Source: Candidatus Latescibacterota bacterium
GTDB taxonomy: Bacteria > Latescibacterota > UBA2968 > UBA8231
DNA length: 36,389 bases
Assembly (NCBI GenBank): GCA_007571365.1
Contig: RKRN01000289.1
Span: 1 to 36,389 of the forward strand
Reading direction: 5' to 3'
In this document: positions 34,468-36,389 of the stretch, piece by piece
Numbering within the stretch: the first letter of the stretch is position 1
Layout: every line of letters starts with the position of its first letter
Notes under the pieces: generated by a model
Seen by the model: only the letters and a program-made list of their open reading frames with translations
Told to the model about the DNA's origin: nothing
The model's database searches: none
Made by a program: the position numbers and the translations under genes

Positions 34468-35244
34468 TCATTCACCGAGTGCTTGGTCGAAATCCCGGCG
34501 GCAATCGGCCAAAACCTGCGCTAGGGCAAAATCGCCGCCGTAAGCCAGCATCTGAGCCCCTTGTGCGCGGTATTTGGCCAGCAGCTCGGGCGTGCCAGCG
34601 GGTATCCCCCAAGCTTTGCCGTGTTTTTTTGCCGCCGCTGCGACTTTGGCGACCGCCTGATCGAGATCGACATCCCCCCCGGCCAAACCGAGCCGCAACC
34701 CCAGGTCTGCCGGACCAACGAAGAGCCCGTCCACCCCCTCAACCTCAGCGATCTCCTCGACATTGGCCAGCCCTTGCGGAGTCTCGATCTGCAAGACGAC
34801 AAAGGTTTCGCGATTGGCATCGTCGATATAAGTACTGCCCTCATGCCATACGTCGAGACCGAAATCGCCGTCCAAACCCGCCCCGTCCAAACCGCGATTG
34901 CCCAAGGGTGGGTACTTCACTGCCGCGACGATTTGGCGCGCCAAGTCGGCATCGGAAACCAGCGGCATCATCAGACCGGCCGCGCCGTCCTCGAGATAGC
35001 GGTAGAGGCGGGTGCGCTCAAGCGTCGGAGCCCGCAACATGCAGTCGATATCGCAGGCGCGACACAAGGCCAACAGGCCCTGGACCTCGCGCTGATCCAT
35101 CGCCCGGTGTTCCAAGTCGAGCCAGATGCCGTCATAGCCGTTGTGGGCGGCATAGCGCACGAAGAACGGCAGATAATGCCCTAGGCCACAAATGCGGGCA
35201 CACCGCCCGGTGCGCACTTTGTCCAAGACTTTGCTCTTTCTCAT
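34468..35244 (-). CDS. HpcH/HpaI-family (class II) aldolase
   Basis: 258 aa, pyruvate-type aldolase on a TIM barrel. The catalytic DLEH is at 43-46 (H46), the substrate Arg71 in MLRAP, and the metal ligands E153 (QIETPQGL) and D179 (FVGPADLGLRLG). The GNRGLDGAG block is also in place. It cleaves 2-keto-3-deoxy-type acids to pyruvate and an aldehyde (family examples: 2-keto-3-deoxy-L-rhamnonate and 4-hydroxy-2-oxoheptanedioate). All key residues are present. It appears to head a minus-strand unit whose next genes are the M19-like and PhyH proteins. Confidence 0.88.
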   Translation of the reverse strand: MRKSKVLDKVRTGRCARICGLGHYLPFFVRYAAHNGYDGIWLDLEHRAMDQREVQGLLALCRACDIDCMLRAPTLERTRLYRYLEDGAAGLMMPLVSDADLARQIVAAVKYPPLGNRGLDGAGLDGDFGLDVWHEGSTYIDDANRETFVVLQIETPQGLANVEEIAEVEGVDGLFVGPADLGLRLGLAGGDVDLDQAVAKVAAAAKKHGKAWGIPAGTPELLAKYRAQGAQMLAYGGDFALAQVLADCRRDFDQALGE

Positions 35245-35286
35245 ATTCCCCGCTTTGTTGGAGGGTTGCGTTGCGCCAATAGTATA

Positions 35287-35402
35287 CTACCGCCCATACG
35301 CCTGCTCCACCTTTGCAAACGCCTCGGCAATATCGGCCACCTCCGGTTCGGCAAAATTCTCGTGAATCGATAGGATAAAGTGGCTTTCAACCGCAGCGAC
35401 GG
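35287..35402. repeat. 116-bp direct repeat, left copy
   Basis: Matches 36274-36389 at 112 of 116 positions by eye, with no gaps. It is the 3' end of a minus-strand coding sequence. The copies flank the toxin-antitoxin pair. Confidence 0.95.
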
Positions 35403-35600
35403 CGTTGGGACAGGGGAACTGGGCATGGCGGTCTCCCCCATACGCCGGCAATCCCCCTGCCGGGAAAGACCTGCCGCTCCTTAAACCAGATCATCTCGGA
35501 GGGGATATAGCGCAAAGAGAGCACTGATGCAAGGAGATGTTTGTCGTTGCGGGCTGAGGTCGGCTCGGACTGGCCCCTCTCCTTGACGACCTTGTAGTTT
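35287..35600 (-). pseudogene. frameshifted C-terminal fragment of an aminotransferase-like gene
   Basis: Two minus-strand frames joined by one frameshift (near 35440-35465) read as one protein end: KHLLASVLSLRYIPSEMIWF then YGGDRHAQFPCPNA, and VESHFILSIHENFAEPEV, ending EQAYGR and a stop at 35287. The C-terminal helix pattern resembles DegT/DnrJ/EryC1/StrS-type sugar aminotransferases, but this is weak evidence. An in-frame stop lies upstream near 35600, inside the toxin promoter region. The last 116 bp are 112/116 identical to those of the gene entering the window at its right edge. Confidence 0.65.
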
Positions 35601-35611
35601 TACGCTACATA
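35583..35611 (+). promoter_or_regulatory. toxin-antitoxin promoter with an overlapping palindromic operator
   Basis: TTGACG (35583-35588), a 17-bp spacer and TACATA (35606-35611) form a promoter. The perfect inverted repeat TGTAG-N7-CTACA (35593-35609) covers the spacer and the -10 start, the place where an XRE antitoxin would autorepress. Transcription would begin at or within a base or two of the GTG at 35618, so the mRNA may be leaderless. Confidence 0.55.
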
Positions 35612-35617
35612 TCCAAT

Positions 35618-35872
35618 GTGAGAGAGATCGCCTACAGCCGCACAGCGCTGAAGGTCCTGACCCGGATGCCCCGCAACTGGGCCGAGCGCATCCGGGACAA
35701 AATCCGGCTCTACGCCGATAATCCGACGGCACTGGCCAACAATGTCAAACGCCTGAAGGACCAAGATGGATTGGTGCGGCTTCGGGTGGGAGACTGGCGC
35801 GTCGTGATGAGGGACGAAAGCGTACTGCAAGTTCTATATGTGACCAGCCGAGGCAGCACCTACAGGGAGTGA
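35618..35872 (+). CDS. RelE/ParE-family toxin
   Basis: 84 aa. The RelE/ParE beta-sheet fold is shown by YSRTALKVLTRMPRNWAERIRDKI, then VKRLKDQDGLVRLRVGDWRVVMRDES and VLQVLYVTSRGSTYRE. The LxxRVGDWRVxY-type strand with its Arg residues is the RNA-binding face in ribosome-dependent RelE-type mRNases. The start is GTG at 35618 with no Shine-Dalgarno. Toxin-first order with an XRE antitoxin is HigBA-like. The toxin stop overlaps a GTG; the antitoxin ATG follows after five bases. Confidence 0.85.
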   Translation: MREIAYSRTALKVLTRMPRNWAERIRDKIRLYADNPTALANNVKRLKDQDGLVRLRVGDWRVVMRDESVLQVLYVTSRGSTYRE

Positions 35873-35877
35873 AAACC

Positions 35878-36225
35878 ATGAGCGAAACTGTGACGATCCC
35901 CAAGGTTGAGTATGAGCGCCTGTGTGCTATAGAAGAAGACTTCGCGGATATGATGGCGGCGCAGCTCGTCGAGGCAAGGATTGCCAGCGGTGTGGAAGAA
36001 TTCGTCCCAGCACATGTGGCCGACCGGCTCATCGACCGAGAATCCCCTTTGCGGGTATGGCGTGAGTACCGTGGGCTGTCTCAATCTGCCTTAGCGCGCG
36101 CCTCTGGTGTCAACCGAGTGCAGATCGTCGAGATCGAGACGGGGCGCAACAGCGGGTCTGTGTACACCCTTCGCAAGCTAGCCGATGTCCTTGAAGTAGC
36201 GGTGGATGACATCATCCCTACGTGA
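35878..36225 (+). CDS. XRE-family antitoxin
   Basis: 115 aa from the ATG at 35878, which has AGGGAG 9 nt upstream. A GTG at 35869 overlapping the toxin stop is possible but badly spaced. The N-terminal third (KVEYERLCAIEEDFADMMAA) probably wraps the toxin. Residues about 60-115 form a Cro/CI helix-turn-helix (VWREYRGLSQSALARASGVNRVQIVEIETGRNSGSVYTLRKLADVLEV). It should neutralise the RelE-type toxin and repress the shared promoter through the TGTAG/CTACA palindrome. Confidence 0.87.
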   Translation: MSETVTIPKVEYERLCAIEEDFADMMAAQLVEARIASGVEEFVPAHVADRLIDRESPLRVWREYRGLSQSALARASGVNRVQIVEIETGRNSGSVYTLRKLADVLEVAVDDIIPT

Positions 36226-36273
36226 CCGGTTGGTTCCCGAACCATTTCACCGGAACCCGGATCGTTTAGCTTT

Positions 36274-36389
36274 CTACCGCCGATACGCTCGCTCCACCTT
36301 TGCAAACGCCTCGGCAATATCGGCCACCTCCGGTTCGGCAAAATTCTCGTGAATCGACAGGATAAAGTGGCTTTCAACCGCAGCGACGG
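36274..36389 (-). CDS. C-terminal end of an aminotransferase-like gene (runs off right edge)
   Basis: The last 38 codons of a minus-strand gene whose upstream part is outside the window: VESHFILSIHENFAEPEV then ADIAEAFAKVERAYRR and a stop at 36274. The style is that of the final helix of DegT/StrS-type PLP aminotransferases, but 38 residues are too few to be sure. The same end is present in the decayed copy at 35287. Confidence 0.5.
   Translation of the reverse strand, partial: VAAVESHFILSIHENFAEPEVADIAEAFAKVERAYRR
36274..36389. repeat. 116-bp direct repeat, right copy
   Basis: Partner of 35287-35402, four mismatches. The repeat may continue past the window edge, so its true length is unknown. 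Confidence 0.95.

Noticed and set aside
34428-35282. 284-codon plus-strand frame over the aldolase gene
   Set aside because: Arg/Pro-rich low-complexity translation, antisense to an aldolase with all catalytic residues.
36226-36273. Short hairpin GGTTC-CC-GAACC as a terminator of the toxin-antitoxin unit
   Set aside because: Only five base pairs with a two-base loop and no U tract; not a credible terminator.
1-36389. CRISPR arrays or complete insertion sequences
   Set aside because: No regularly spaced repeats and no transposase-like frames were seen anywhere in the window.

Overview
This is a GC-rich bacterial chromosome segment from a Gram-negative (diderm) lineage. The diderm call rests on BamD, a SurA-type PPIase lipoprotein, a large predicted outer-membrane barrel, a TonB-dependent receptor and a heptose-pathway nucleotidyltransferase. 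The dense set of small carbohydrate and amidohydrolase-type genes (PhyH dioxygenase, HpcH aldolase, M19-like dipeptidase, sialate esterase, Gfo/Idh/MocA, DegT-like) recalls uncultivated Latescibacterota/Poribacteria-type genomes. That placement is inference, not something the sequence proves.

Layout. (1) 1-4963, minus strand: an envelope operon of PPIase lipoprotein, 890-aa outer-membrane protein and a membrane glycosyltransferase that runs off the left edge. (2) 5230-7260: a 676-aa cytoplasmic protein I cannot name, divergent from region 1. (3) 7352-7526: tRNA-Arg(UCU) and tRNA-His(GUG). (4) 7592-12004, plus strand: a housekeeping run of rfaE2, a YbgF/CpoB-like TPR lipoprotein, an unknown exported protein, bamD, nadD and thrC, most with touching or overlapping ends. 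(5) 12199-12810: an AT-richer pocket with an orphan HicB-like gene, then tRNA-Arg(ACG) with its own promoter and a strong terminator. (6) 12874-19432: Gfo/Idh oxidoreductase, an exported protein, sialate esterase, SDR, a small lipoprotein and a TonB receptor.

(7) 19511-30546 is the standout: a defence island of seven genes. The first four form a compact, translationally coupled sspABCD DNA-phosphorothioation cassette: cysteine desulfurase, DUF4007 protein, large P-loop ATPase and DndC-like PAPS-reductase-family sulfurtransferase. After an 83-bp AT-rich gap come three visibly AT-richer genes: an SF2 helicase, a MORC/MutL/Hsp90-type GHKL ATPase and a phospholipase-D-like protein with one degenerate HKD motif. 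No SspE-type nuclease is present, so this trio is the obvious candidate restriction arm. It could be a form of the published SspFGH partner module or a variant of it; I cannot confirm equivalence without a search. The island ends beside a decayed rRNA m5C methyltransferase gene (30622-31122).

(8) 31232-35244, minus strand: a probable catabolic operon of HpcH/HpaI aldolase, M19-like protein lacking most metal ligands, PhyH-type dioxygenase with His-x-Gly in place of His-x-Asp, and an unknown 426/427-aa protein. (9) 35287-36389: a RelE/ParE-type toxin with an XRE antitoxin lies between two nearly identical 116-bp copies of the 3' end of one gene. The left copy is a frameshifted remnant and the right copy runs off the window.
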